From the NCBI GenBank assembly GCA_009746045.1, contig RPFO01000041.1, forward strand, positions 1,902,613 through 1,966,612: a stretch of 64,000 bases of DNA, given 5' to 3'. The translations under genes and the position numbers were made by a program. Below are positions 19,950 through 32,015 of the stretch, in pieces. Position 1 is the first letter of the stretch. Each line of letters opens with the position of its first letter. The notes beneath the pieces are model-generated. The model worked only from the letters and a program-made list of their open reading frames with translations, did no database searches and was not told the origin of the DNA. Source of the stretch: Mesostigma viride. Its lineage: Eukaryota; Streptophyta; Mesostigmatophyceae; Mesostigmatales; Mesostigmataceae.

Positions 19950-20956
19950 CTAAAGCTTGTGCAGGGTTTTGTACTCCTGCAAAAGGCGACTACACCCATC
20001 TAGTTCACTCTCAGTATACCACACTTTATCTACCTCACTACGGGCATACATCCATTTAACCTTGTACTGGCGCTGAGTACCGCGACCCTTTTTAATGTCT
20101 CTATGGGCCACGATACTCTCTACCTCATCCTCTACCTCGCCAGTATCAGGATTATGCTCTAAAGGGGCAGGGGCTAACTCTCTCTCTGCGAACGTGCTTT
20201 GGTGGTAGAGTTTTAGCTGACTTCTATGAAAGGTGCGCGAATGGGTTTGCCAAGAGGTAGGGATGTCTATTTCATACAGGAAATTACCTACTCTAGACAA
20301 CACACGTAAGGGTCCTAAAAAGGCGGGCCTGAGTTTCACTTTAAGTTCAGCCTCGAACTTGTGTGCGAATCGGCCAACACGAGGGCCTTCTATGTACTAG
20401 GACTAGATCTCCTATTTCTATCTCAGGGGCTCTCCTATCTAGTGAGGCACGCGACCTAGCAAGGTACTTGGCTTGAGCCCTATGGTACCCTGCAATAGCA
20501 TTGTCGTGGGCATTCTTCATCTTACCTAATAACGCATGCACACCTTCTACAGTATCTCGGGACACGTCATCCTTGTCCCTTAAAGGACTGGCTAGGAGAG
20601 AGGTAGGGGTAAGAGGTTGTCTACCTGTGTCTAGGAAGAAGGGCGTATAACCATGGGCGGCCTGAGGGCAATTGTTAAGGGAAAACTCTGCAAGGCATAG
20701 ATAATCCTCCCAATCACTCCCAGAACCATTCACATAGTGTCGCAGAGCTTCTTCCACTACTCTATTCAACCGTTCTACTAAATGAGAAGAGGAGGAGTGG
20801 TAGGCAGTACCAAAGGTGACCTTAGTACCGATAGCAGCAAAGAACTGCTGCCAAAAATCTGAGGTAAATAATTTATCTTTGTCAGAAATAAACTGTCTAC
20901 TCAAGCCATGGTATCTATAAACATTATTGAGGTATAGGCGGGCACAATCGCGTGCA
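19950..20956 (-). pseudogene. Integrase core and chromodomain of chromovirus G
   Basis: Two minus-strand frames, 20956-20347 and 20339-19950, separated by a frameshift near 20345. The first has the second catalytic Asp in FISDKDKLFTSDFW and the catalytic Glu in HLVERLNRVVEEALRHY. The second starts at the C-terminal GPLRVLSRVG-YEIDIP segment and ends in a chromodomain: EVESIVAHRDIKK...QYKVKWMYARSEVDKVWYTESEL. A C-terminal integrase chromodomain defines the chromovirus branch of Ty3/Gypsy and directs integration to marked chromatin. The first Asp lies with the zinc domain at 24626-25257, across the insertion of element A. Confidence 0.85.
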
Positions 20957-21084
20957 GTGAGTGTCAGAGTATGTTTATACCTGGCTGCCCTACCTAGCTT
21001 TTAGGCCCTTGCCTGAATTGAGGGGGGAGAGACTGTTTGCCCTACCTGCGTAGTGTCTTCACTTTAGGCATTGTGCAAGGGGGG

Positions 21085-21484
21085 TGTCAGAGGTGAATGT
21101 CACCCTGTGTGCCCAACTGCCTGTTTACATTTGCAGTGTCTGGCCACATGTTGTAAACGGAGGTATTAGGGTTGCGTCCCTAACAATCGCACCCGCCTGC
21201 CGTCTTTCTGGCCGATAATTAAATAGGCTTGGTAGGGCCCGCCGTGAGCTTTCCGGCACAACTTATCGCACTGAATATAGTGCAGTATAGCAAAAGTTAT
21301 GCAGTGCCGAAGTTGTAATTCCGGCACAATACTTTGCGTACCTTATAGGTGCCGACGGTACTATCCTCGGCCGAATATTCCGTGTTGGATATTTCGTATG
21401 ACTGAATCCAGTTCTAGATGCATTGTATGCCGTGGTAGTTGCTTGACATCTGGCGTTCTCCTATCGTCAATTGTATAATCGACA
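21085..21484 (+). repeat. LTR inside element A, of a different Copia family
   Basis: Begins TGTCAGAGG after a GGGGGG tract, ends ATCGACA, and abuts directly on Copia integrase coding sequence. Unlike the 3' LTR at 23926. Flanks GGGG on both sides are too simple to call a TSD. Confidence 0.5.
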
Positions 21485-21490
21485 GGGGTT

Positions 21491-23891
21491 ATGGCCCAAC
21501 ACGCTTCCACTGCGCTTTTTCAAGGCGTTGATGCCGACCTGTCGCACTTGCGCATTTTCGGCTGCCCTGCCTACTTTCGTGTAGAAGGGCCACGTGGCAA
21601 GCTGGAGGACAAAGCCCAGGCTGGAATCTTTGTGGGCTATGACTTGGAGTCGCCTGCTTACCTGATTCTCCGCCCAGGCTCACGTGACGTTATTCGCAGG
21701 CTCCATGTGTCATTCGATGAGACTTGGCGAGCAAATTCTGCTCCCCTGCACGTCCCGAGTCCAGATGTCAACTTCCAGCTGCCGGCACCTGAGTCTGCCT
21801 CGGAATCTGGCGTGGCGCTGGTACCTTTGCCTGCACCCACTGAGCATGCAGTGCTGCCGCCTGTCACTGCTGTGCCTGACTCGGTACCTGATGGTCCGGT
21901 CACCAGGGCCAAGGCTCGCCAACAGCTGGGCACTGTCACCGGTGCAGACGGCAGTGGCAACGCTGAGCATCCTGGTCCGGGTGCTGCTCCTGACTCTGAA
22001 ATTTCTGATGCGGTGCCGGACGCCGGCAACCAAGTTGCGCAAGGAATTCCTGCGCCCTCGCCTAGCTGCGCCTGCGCCTCAAATTTCGAGTGCAACGGCT
22101 TTGCAGCAAGCCATCCACGCACTGCAGCGACCTTCATCTTCAGCGCCCAGCAACCAGGCAGGGGCGGATTCGGTGATAGCTGCTGCAACGATTGAGGAAA
22201 ATGTTGGCGATGGCTACTGTCCCTCTAGTGACACATATGGCGCCTATGGTTGGACTTCCTCTTCTCAACGTCTTGCTTCTCCTAAGTGGGCCCGTTTTTG
22301 CCCAAATTACGCTGCTATTCGTGATGTGGTCGAGGATGTATATGCCACTAGTGTCGACCTGGACGTCCCTAAGTCTTGGCAACAAGCTCGTTCTCTTCCT
22401 GCGTGGCAGTCCGCCATGGATAGCGAGATGGCTTCTATTCGTTCTCACAAGGTTTTTTCTTTGGTGAGTAGGTCATCTCTTCCTCGTGGCACTTCGGCCC
22501 TTCCTTCCCGTTGGGTGTATGCACGTAAGTCGGATGGACGTGAGAAAGCACGTTTTGTATGCAAGGGCTATGCCCAGCGTGAGGGTGTTGATTTTCAGGA
22601 CATCTTTAGCCCCACTGTTCGTTCCTCCACAGTGCGTTTGGCTCTTGCTTTTGCAGTCACGCATGGCTATACTCTGCATCAATTAGACGTCCGCACTGCG
22701 TTCTTGTATGCTCCTTTAGAGGAGGATGTCTATGTACGTCCACCCCTGGGCTATGAGGAGTATGACGCCTCTGGCGAGCTTCTTGTATGGAAGCTTCATC
22801 GCAGCCTGTATGGCACACGCCAGGCTCCGCGCAATTGGCATCGCACCTTCCGTTCTCATCTCGTGTCGGATGGTGCAGTGCCTAGCGCTACAGACACATG
22901 TCTTTACCTTTATCCCAGTGCCAGGGGCTTTGTGTTTGTACATGTTGATGACATGATCGTTGCCAGCCCCTTTGCCCCTTGGGTAGCCGCCTGGGTTTTT
23001 CGCCTTGGTACACGTTTTCAGCTGTCCGATTCGGACCACCCTTCCTTGTTTCTAGGTGTGTGTCTTTCAATTGACAGCGTCACCCGTTCCCTTGCCCTGC
23101 ACCAGTCTCCCTACATCATAGAAATTGCTGCCCGCTTTGGGCTAGGTGAGAGTCGTGGTGTTCCCACCCCGGTTGTCCCGGGTGCCGTGTTGAGCGAGGG
23201 GGGACAGTGTGACCAATCGCAACGGGAGGTGTTCCAGCAAATAGTGGGGGCGCTCATCTACGTCACCCAATGGACGCGACCAGACGTGGCATTCGCTGTC
23301 AACCGCCTAGCGCAACAGATGCAATCACCCACGCTAGGTGATATGCAGGCTGCCAAGCGGGTCATCCGCTACCTGCTGGCAACCCACGGCCTCGGTCTCC
23401 GCTTCACTGGCGGGAGCCTTGAAGGCTGGTCAGATGCGGACTGGGCAAATGACGTCAAGACCAGGCGGTCTGTCAGCGGCAACCTGGTCATGTACGCTGG
23501 TGCCCCTATTGATTGGGCAAGCCGCCGCCAAACGGTGACCGCTCTTTCTTCATGCGAGGCCGAGTACATCGCTGCGGGCACCTTGCTGCAGTCGGTGCTC
23601 CCCCTGCGGAGGATCTTGATGGAGCTGACGGGCTCCACTACGGCTGCACCTACTCCGGTCTACTGCGACAACACCGGTGCTGTGGCACTCTCCAAGGACC
23701 CGGTTCACCCCAAGCGCACAAAACACATTGATGTGCGTTTCCACTTCATTCGTGAGAAGGTGGAGGATGGTGACATCAATGTCCAACATTGCCCCGGTGA
23801 GGAGATGGTGGCGGATATCCTGACCAAGGCACTTCCGCGACCACGCTTCGAGCTGCTTCGAGGACGGCTCCTGCATTCCTGTGTGACTTGA
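21491..23891 (+). pseudogene. Copia pol: integrase end, RT and RNase H
   Basis: First frame (21491 to about 22060): HLRIFGCPAYFRVEGPRGKL...GIFVGYDLESPAYLIL...HVSFDE, the C-terminal integrase segment of Copia. The frame then shifts, and 22050-23891 encodes an intact RT (RVT_2) with WVYARKSDG, KARFVCKGYAQREGVDF, QLDVRTAFLYAPLEEDVYV, LYGTRQAPRNWH, and VHVDD in place of the usual YVDD. RNase H follows with SDADWAND, SSCEAEYIA, CDNTGAVALS and KHIDVRFHFIRE, ending ADILTKALPRPRFE. Everything upstream of the integrase tail is missing, so the copy cannot move by itself, but the RT-RNase H frame has no stops. Confidence 0.85.
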
Positions 23892-23925
23892 GCTGCTAGT
23901 GGGCACGTCATTGGACTAAGGGGGG

Positions 23926-24620
23926 TGTCTGGATATTATTGTATCCACCTGCCCTGCCCACATTGTGCTTGTATATAGTCAGCTTGATAGAGATTGAATA
24001 GCTGGACTTGTAGCACTTTTTCCTACTCGATTTGGACTACGAATGGCTGAGATACGGCCTTCCAAAGTTATATGCACTATGGTCTTGCCAAGTAGACTAG
24101 TGTGTCAGCATATCACGTGACAATTGTGCTGACAACTGGCATGCCAACTGGCCTGAACATGTTGCTAGTTCATGAGGTAGATTCATGGTACAGTGACTAC
24201 TGTCATGTCAGATCTTACGTCAGTGTTTCTTGATTCCTGACAAGGATTCTAGATACTTTATTCCATGGACATGTGGCGAATGCCTAGAACACATTGCTTA
24301 GTTTATTGACAGATGGCAGTTCCATATGATGGTTATTTGCATGTTGACAGATGGCAATCATTCCTTATGTTGTATTTCAGCAAATGCCATCTGGCAATCA
24401 CACAACAAATATTCTAGGAATCTAGAAGTGTTGCAACCCTTGGTTGACATGTGGCAGTTCTACCTTTGCCACCTAATTGCCTATATAATGAAATGAACAA
24501 AGGCAGCAAGGGTATCTCAAGCTGCCAGTTTTCTGCGTGAACATTTTGTCTCTCAGTCTCTCACTTCCTCAGCCTTGATCTTGACCTGTGATCTGCAAGG
24601 AAGGATCATAAAACAAAACA
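23926..24620 (+). repeat. 3' LTR of element A
   Basis: Begins TGTCTGGATATT after the purine tract AAGGGGGG (about 23919-23925) and ends AAACA at the TSD. A TATA box (CCTATATAATG) lies near 24480. Confidence 0.7.
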
Positions 24621-24625
24621 GTGAG

Positions 24626-25257
24626 GTCAAGGGGACAAGGCACTAGATGGCACATACGCGTAATTAACGATCTACAAACACAAGGATCTGAGCATTACCC
24701 TTATCATTCTTTTTAAAAGGTCCTACAAAATCCATCATAAGGGAATCCCAGGGCATGATGGGATCAGGAAGGGTTCTAGGCTCGGCTATCTGCCCTACGT
24801 TGCTAGGTTTCATTTCCTGACAGGATTGGCAGGTCCTAACATATTCATCTACATCCTTTAAGAGGGAGGGCCAGTAGTAGGAACGGGTTACTAATAAATC
24901 CCGTACCCGTTTACCGCCCTGATGAGCAGCTAAATCATGAAACTCAAAAAGCAATGAAGAGCGGCAGATAGGAGGGACATACAGGCGCCATTGAGGGGGA
25001 GATTTCTATATGCGCCAGTGAGGGGTTGACTGCACATATAGAAATCCACCTACAAACTTACAGGGGTATTTACCTAACTGTTGGGGATGGGAGGCAATAG
25101 CAGCTAAAGCTTCCGGCTCAGTGGCCGTGAATCTACTGATAAGGCGTTCGAGATCAGAGGTAGTAGGCATCGCTACAGAAGTATCTATATCAGGCTTAAA
25201 GAGGTCGCCTACCGCCTTGCCAAAGAGAAGGGGAGGTCCTAGAGGGACTATATTATC
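24626..25257 (-). pseudogene. Integrase zinc-binding domain of chromovirus G
   Basis: Minus strand. FHDLAAHQGGKRVRDLL...YYWPSLLKDVDEYVRTCQSCQEMK is the H2C2 zinc domain of Gypsy integrases, followed by MPWDSLMMDFVGPF with the first catalytic Asp and VFVDR at the start of the core. The continuation (LITRMCHLVPCP...) reaches the A insertion after a one-base slip near 24662. One stop interrupts the upstream linker near 25004. Ends at the LINE insertion (TSD ATAGG). Confidence 0.8.
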
Positions 25258-25277
25258 ATAGGCCTGGTGAGTCCCCT

Positions 25278-26482
25278 TTGCACCTTGTGCTGGTGGACTT
25301 CATCAAAGCCTTCGATTCGGTTTTCTGGCCGGCTGCGCTTTGGGACATCCTCGAGCTGTTCCGGATCCCCCGCCCCCTGATTGCTGTCATCCGCAACCTG
25401 TATGAAGGGTCCACCACTTCGGTGCGCACTTCTTACGGGACCATGCCCCCATGCCCTTTACAGAAGGGTGTGTGGCAGGGCTGCGTGCTGTCGCCCTACC
25501 TGTTCATTATTGTGGTCGAATACGTAATGATTCAGGCGCGCAAGCGATTTGCCCGCATCGTGGGCAGGGAACCAGGAGTGCAGGTTGCTAACAAATTCTG
25601 GCATGGCGGTGCGGACACGGAGATTCGGCTGGCAGACATCATCTACGCAGACGACACCACCCTCTTCGAGGACACTGAGCACGTGCAGACATGGCTTGAC
25701 TGCCTGGCTATCGAGGCCCGTGCAGTGGGGCTTGAGGTCAGCAAGAAGACAGAGGCCCTGGCGGTTGGGCTCACCAACTCACCGCCGCCCCTCTATCTCC
25801 TCGACGGCTCTCGAGTCCTGTATCGGGACCGCGTCAAGCTGCTGGGCAGCCTGCTCCCCAGCTGCGAGGTTGATGTGGACCACCGCATCTCCCTCGCCTG
25901 GCACGCTTTACGCCAGTACCGGGCCCTGTGGCGCAAGCCCCTGGGCAAGATCGAGAAACAGGACCTGTTCAAGGTCCTCGTCCTTCCTGTTCTCACGTAT
26001 GGGGCCGAGACGTGGACCCTCACCGCCGACCTGGCCCGGAAGCTGGACGGCGCGGTCACCAACATGCTGCGTTCCATTTTCAGAGTAGGATATGCTGCTC
26101 ACGTCCGCAATGAGGACCTGTACCAGGGCATGCCCTATATCACCAGCACCATTAAGCAGCGACGCCTGCAGCTAGTAGGGTACCTAGCTCGCACCAACCA
26201 GGTAGACACCTCACGTGGCCCCCCGCAGGACTGCGACCAGCCCAGCCTGGCCGGCACCTCCTGACGTGGGCCGGGCCCAGTGATGTTAGACGCCGCAAGA
26301 CCCGCACCTTCAAAGAACAGCTAGTAGAGGACATGGGGGGCCTACTAGGCCTCTCCGTGATTTGGAAGAAGATGATGGACAAGGCCAAGTGGGCCCAGGT
26401 CATAGAGGACAACGAGCCCCCCCCAGTGGGGAAGCGCCCGCGTGTGCAATCCCGTGGGCGGCACGCCAGACAGCTCCCCTAG
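25278..26482 (+). pseudogene. LINE reverse transcriptase, C-terminal half
   Basis: Opens inside the RT at LVLVDFIKAFDSVFWPALW-like sequence (motif with the first Asp of the palm), then GVWQGCVLSPYLFIIVVEYV, the catalytic IIYADDTTLF (YADD), and the thumb region KLLGSLLPSCEVDVDHRISLAW...ALW. The frame is lost at 26262 and continues one base over as LLTWAGPSDVRRRKTRTFKEQLVEDM...WKKMMDKAKW, a typical LINE C-terminus, ending at TAG 26480-26482. No endonuclease. This family shares its 3' hairpin with the ORF1-only element at 5309-7141 and with two tail fragments near 5.1 kb, and may be their RT source. Confidence 0.8.
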
Positions 26483-26653
26483 GGCAGCGTGCGGCTGTCT
26501 AGATAGATGTTGTAGTTAGAATGCTGTTAGATAGATGTAGTGTGTAGCTGATGTAGATAGATTAGACCGGTAGGACTGTTTGCACCCACCCATCCATCCA
26601 TCGGGGTTGATGCTCCGTGACTCCCCAACGGAAGCACGAGTCTAATTAATTAA

Positions 26654-28936
26654 GGAGACGGGACACCCCCGAATTTTTTGGCGCCAAAAAATTCGCGCCG
26701 GAGCCGAAGGTCACAAATTTCACGTGCACGGTGCGCGCACCCCTTGCGGAAGTGGCCATGGCGACTGCGTTCAGGCGAAACTACCACACTAAGGCAGGCG
26801 AAATGCAAAAAAATTACTCGAATCTAAAAGGAGATGAGTTTATGATGTTAGTTTGTGGCGGAAATCAGCTGGTTTACAATATCGCTGTTGTTTTTTTATG
26901 CCATCGGCATGGGGGGTAATCTGAATTTTTTGGTCGCGCGGAATGAAATAGAATTCATGATAGCGGCTGTAAAATAGCGGTTTTGGGGGCTGTTCTGACC
27001 TTGAAGCAGGAATTAATATCGGTTGCATCGAATTCTAAACCGAGCTGGTGCTTTTTGCCAGATTTTCGGCCATTATCGGTAAGTAATTGTTCAGACATGC
27101 GCAGTGCGTGTCTGACCTGTCCATGGAAGAACGGCTGTTGTTGCGCGCCTGGGCGAGGGATTTACGAGGGCAAGGTACAGATTTGTCGCGAACGTTATCT
27201 GCTATCGGTGCTTTCTTCTATGAGCTCATCGTTCGAGGTTTTTTGCGTTCTTTTTGGGCAGTTTCCGCCAGCTAGCTCGCCGTCGCTTGCCGTTGTGTTG
27301 TCGAATACCTGGCAGCTTTAGATTGTTTTCGTTGATGTCGTGATCAGGGCCGCTTCAGTCGCAGCCTATAGCTCTTCGGGAAGGTATAAGGCATTTCATA
27401 AAACGTGTTCTGGCAAGGATGTTGTGCGTATGGACGCTTCTTGTTGTTTGAGAGTGACGCACCCTCTCCTCACAGGCCGCAGCGGCATCACAGCGCTCAT
27501 GCGGTGAAGGGCCGCCAATGGTTTCTTTGCATTTTATCGTGCAGGGATGGAAGTGTTTTAGTGATGATGATGTTGGAGATATTGCATTTGTGTGACTGCA
27601 TGTAGATAGCTGGCACCAATGGTTGTTTGAGCTTTCCTTTGTTATGATGATGTGACAAGACTACAATGTGCTGAGCCAACCATGGTTGACATGCATGACT
27701 GCATGCAAGCTGTATATACCATGTTCTTACTTGGTTCCTTGCCCTCCATAGTCCCAGTTTGTCATCCATGCCGGGGAGGACAGTTTAGGAGGTGTTGTTG
27801 TGTTGATTAGCTTGGGTGGCATCAACCTTACACTCTAACCTGGGAGAAACATAGAAATGCTGCTTAGGCATGTTAGGGCCACCATCGTCAAGGCTATGCA
27901 CATATTTACAAGGCTGGCCATGCTGGAGGGATGATGAAGACATATGAGGTGCGTGGCCACCCCTTTGTACTTTGTAAACATACTCTGCATGGTTTTGGTG
28001 CATGTTGGATGGCATATTAAGTGGCACTGTGGGGTTACTAACTTACTGAGTGGTCCTTAGTGCCTTGTCATGTGGTCCTATAGGAAACCCATCAACTTGA
28101 GCAGTTCTTGTCGCAATGACCCCCCACATTGAGCATGCGTTGCCGTCAGCGTGCAAGAGTTGATTATGTGTGCTTTGGTCAGTTTGCAGATGTCTTTGAT
28201 GAAGAAGGAGGTGCTAGTGTGGCTAAATGGTTACTCTAATTTCCTTGTAGCGTCTACATGGGTGGCCGTCTTGGAATGGTTGTAACTTGGGCAGTTCTTG
28301 TCAGAATGGCGTCAAACCTTGAACATAGGAGGTACCATATGTGCAGAGAATGGTAGTATGTGGTTTGGCCAGTTTTCATGAGGCTTAGATGTATAAAGGG
28401 GTGTTAGTGTGGTTAAATACTAGCTAAAACCTCCCTTAGCTTCGTCACAGGTGGCAATCTAGGAATATCCATCAAATAGGGCTGCGCTTGTCAGAATGAC
28501 CTGAAAATTTGGGGCTGCATGTCCCCCCCTCTCTAGTCCCAAATATATGATTTGGCACTATTGCATGTGTTTATGATTTGTTTTATTTTTTTTTGTTTAA
28601 AAAAGGACCCTTTTTGCGGGAAAATCCATCAATGTGTCTAAACATCATTATTTTGTGCTCAAAATTAGGCAGGCTTTCTCAAAAGTGGGGGAACTATGCG
28701 GGAATATATGATTTGGTCCCAATATGTTTGCCCATTGTCCTAGGAAAAATGTGACTAAAATAGCGTCTTTTTCTATTTTTAGCGCGTAACCGGTGTATGG
28801 TGGGGGCTAGTACCACCCCCAAGTGGCTGGAAAATTTTTTTTTTATCATATTTATGGTCCCCAATCATCATTGGATTTTTAGCACATGCATAGGTATGGT
28901 TTCCAGAAAAGTGCCCTTTAGGGGTGTCCCCTCCCC
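26654..28936. mobile_element. Non-autonomous DNA element 1, TTAA target
   Basis: 2283 bp. Ends GGAGACGGGACACCCC and (reverse complement of right end) GGGGAGGGGACACCCC, 16 of the first 20 bases matching. TTAA at 26650-26653 and 28937-28940. No transposase ORF. The first ~130 bp, with a CCAAAAAATTCGCGCCGG core and GGCCATGGCGAC, closely match the next element. TTAA duplication is typical of piggyBac-type transposases. Confidence 0.65.
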
Positions 28937-28940
28937 TTAA

Positions 28941-31192
28941 GGGGTCCGGACACACCGGAATTATTTCGCGCCAAAAAATTCGCGCCGGTACCCGGCACGT
29001 GAAATTGTGGTGCACGATGCGCGTAGCCCTTGCGCCAAGTTGGCCATGGCGACGTGCGTTAGGTAATAAATGCAGTAATATGGCAATAAGACCGCAGAAA
29101 ATTATGCAGATGCGTCAAATCAAAGTTTCATCATGATCTTGCGTAGCCGAAGATGCATTATTGACGAGATCGATGCCATTTTTCATCCGCGTTTGCGAGG
29201 GGGTCTGGCCCGGAAATCTTGCCGCAACGAATAAGCAGCAATACATGCCTACAGCGATAATTACAAAGGTTCTTAGTCCCTAGCGATGCAGAAAGCAACG
29301 TTCATTAACGGGGAGATTGAAAATGTTAAAGAACCTTTTATTTTATTACTTTTCCTCGTCATTTTCGGAAAGAAAACGCCAGGTCCTGCTTTATGCGCTG
29401 TCAACCCGTCCATGGGTGGCTGGCATTTCTTGCGCGCCTTGTCAGGAAAGATAGCATGCCATTGTACGTCTATTATCCAGTGGTTACCCCCGAAGTCTAT
29501 TGCGTTTAGAAATCCCTTTATTCTAAGCTTTCAGCACGGTTTCCTGGAAGGGTGCGTTGTTTTGTTCGCCGCTTGCTGCATGCACGTCTCTAGTTTTCCG
29601 GCAGCTTTCAACCGATTCGCTTACGTTATGCGTGGCAAGCTCTGAAATCCTGTCTAGGATTGGGTAATATCAAGGTAAGCTGCTACGTTAATGTAATGAT
29701 ATATGGAAGGATTTGGATGGCAGAGTGCTTATATTGCATATTCAACACGTACCCCGGCATGCCTCGAGGGCGGCATGCAACAAGCTGGCGAGCATATGAA
29801 CCGTGCGTCTCAACGTGCTGGGAAACAAGGTGGCTATACTTCTCTTGCTGGCCATGCTTTGTATATGTGTAAGCTATGCTTACGTGTGTGTCCTCTTTAG
29901 ATTTGTGGATCACAGCCACTATGCTTCACAATCAATGTGCTCTCAAGGATGCTAGCCATGCTTATGAGGATGGCTGCAAGCCATTTCTCTTATGGCTTTG
30001 CTGTATTTCGTGTTTGCGCTTACAGTTCTGTTTTGTTGGTTGGTTTTTGAACGGGGTGATGTGAACCTGCAGGGTTAGAACATTGTGTTATTATTGCTGG
30101 TTGATTGAGGCATCATCCTCTACTCTAAGTCAGCATAGCACGTGTAGATGAGCATGCTGTTTATGCACCTTATACTTGAGCATGGTTTACAACCATGGTG
30201 AGGTGTGGGGTGTGGCTAGCATGTACGAGTCACCCATCTAATCCCACATGTTTCTGTTGCTATTGAACGTTGCTTGGGCCTCTAAACATTTCTGTTATTA
30301 CCAATGAAGATTGCCAACTATGCTACCATAGTGTGGTGCTGCATGCTATGAATGACCTCTCTAGTACTCAAGGCTCATGCTCAGCTTGATCCTGCATTTG
30401 GTGGCTGTTTGTATAACTCAATTGGCAGCGGTCTATGTTAGGATTCTGATGATTTGTGGTGGGCAGGTGATGAAAAGGGTTAAGTTTGAGCTCATGCCAG
30501 TCTATACTAGGGTTGAGGGGTGGCAGTTGAGGACACTAGTTTATGCCATCAGTCTAGCTCAGAATGACCTGAATTTTGATTCCAAGATAGTTTGCATGAT
30601 AAATAACTTGCTGGCACCTTGTTTGCCCCACTTGGTGGTGGGCAAGGGGGTGATTGGTGCAGCCATTTGGCATAAAACCGTATTTTCGTGCATTTTTTTT
30701 TTCATACAAAAGTGATGTTTGTTCACATACGTGGTCAGAATGAGCTGAAAATTGGTCCCATTGATATTCCCACCCTGTGGAAGTTATCTATGTCTCCCTG
30801 GGCCCAACCCATGCGTATTTGATTTGATTTTTTTTTTTTAGTCACAAAAAAGACGTATTTTTTGGTAAACTGCCAAAGTATGCCCAGACGTGCGATTTTG
30901 GTGCTGCAAATTAGCTCCATTCCTTGGTCTGGGTGGGGATTTTACTGGAATATGGTGTTTGGTCCACAAGTGTGGGGGGGTTGTCCTAGGCAATCCGTGC
31001 TTTTAGGGGGTGTGCGCGCTAAAAATAGCTCCGTGCACATGGATGGTGATGGGCCTTGAACTCAAAAAGTAGCCAGATGCATGCCCAAGGGTCATATTTA
31101 TGGTCCCCCATCATAATTTGCATTGCCAGAATGGGTATTGAGTGCAAAACATGTGTATTCAATTTGGGGGGGTTCAGGTGTGTCCGGACCCC
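28941..31192. mobile_element. Non-autonomous DNA element 2, TTAA target
   Basis: 2252 bp. Perfect 16-bp terminal inverted repeat GGGGTCCGGACACACC. TTAA at 28937-28940 (shared with element 1) and 31193-31196. Same family as element 1 but diverged inside. No coding sequence of note. Inserted in the TTAA tail of the LINE. Confidence 0.75.
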
Positions 31193-31208
31193 TTAATTAA
31201 TTAATAGG

Positions 31209-31362
31209 ACTTTCCTGACCTAGTCGCGATATGGCTAAGCGGTATAGAAATTTTATTTTTCCCCTCCCCCCCCACAGAGACCACAGGAAGGGCCTCACAA
31301 GGGAGAGAGAGTCCTACGTGAGAAAGGAGATCAGGCATACGGACAGCAGTATGAAAGAGGTA
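31209..31362 (-). pseudogene. Spacer between RNase H and integrase of chromovirus G
   Basis: Short G segment left between the LINE and element B. Minus strand reads YLFHTAVRMPDLLSHVG from the B junction and IPLSHIATRSGKS into the LINE junction; a C/G run near 31262-31274 shifts frame. Confidence 0.65.
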
Positions 31363-31367
31363 GGTAT

Positions 31368-32015
31368 AGTTAGCGAGCAGCCAGAACTGTGAGTTCCTGG
31401 TCTCTCACGCCACACAACGGGATGAGCCAAAGTTGCAAGGCAGCAACCTTTTAACCCGTGCACCAAGCCACGACCACGGTGAGCGGTTCCACGTCCAATG
31501 TGGGAGCCTCGGTTCGTGCTTGCCAAGATAGCTGGTCATCCCCCATGACCAAGCTATATCCTTTGCGTTGTTCCTCGTTCCCATTGGCGTGACGAGGCAC
31601 GTGCAGGCAGGCAAGCAAATCCTCAACGTCCACTGGCATCAGTGCAGAGCCAGGACGAACTGGATTTGCCTAGACTCTGCAACCTAGGAAGTACAGGACC
31701 TGTCACAAGCCTGCAAGGCCTAGTATCCTTGCAGACCTGTGCCAGTTCCTGTAGTCCACCGGTCACAGGCTGCTGCTCCTCTGGTCTACGTGGACCACAG
31801 TCACGTGATAGTCAGGCTAAGCCTGTGCAGGCACGGCCTGCCACGTGTCCTGTCCACTATACCAGAGGACTGTACCCTAGTCGGCCACGGACGGCTAGGA
31901 CTTCGGGACCTCATATCTTTCTTGTCCCTTGTCTGTTTCAGGCGGTCAGCACGGCGTTGGAAAGGTCTTTCCAAACTGCATCCACCTAGCATATTGGTTG
32001 CCCAAAATGCTAACT
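31368..32015 (-). repeat. 3' LTR of element B
   Basis: Minus-strand termini AGTTAGC...GCTAACT, a 7-bp perfect inverted repeat, instead of TG...CA. Preceded by the purine tract AAAAGAAGAAAGGGCTGG (32033-32016). Confidence 0.85.

Larger units (their letters stand above)
20962..24620 (+). mobile_element. Rearranged Copia element A inserted in the integrase of G
   Basis: TSD GTGAG at 20957-20961 and 24621-24625. Starts TGTCAGAGTATG, ends AAACAAAACA. Removing it joins the G integrase from DLT to ARDCARLYL. Inside: an LTR-like start, a purine tract (21078-21084), a 400-bp LTR (21085-21484), a truncated Copia pol, and a 3' LTR. Gag, protease and most of integrase are gone, and the left and right LTRs do not match, so this is a recombinant or internally deleted copy. 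Confidence 0.75.
25263..31203 (+). mobile_element. 5'-truncated LINE with TTAA-repeat tail, carrying two nested DNA elements
   Basis: TSD ATAGG at 25258-25262 and 31204-31208. Removing the element rejoins the G frame as ...GKS-YDNIVPLG. Coding part 25278-26482, 3' hairpin CTCCCCAACGGAAG (26621-26634), then the tail TAATTAATTAA to 26653. The tail resumes after the nested elements at 31193. The 5' end, with endonuclease and N-terminal RT, is missing. Confidence 0.8.

Noticed and set aside
21081-21488. GGGG as TSD of the LTR at 21085-21484
   Set aside because: Low-complexity G run next to a purine tract; no evidential value.
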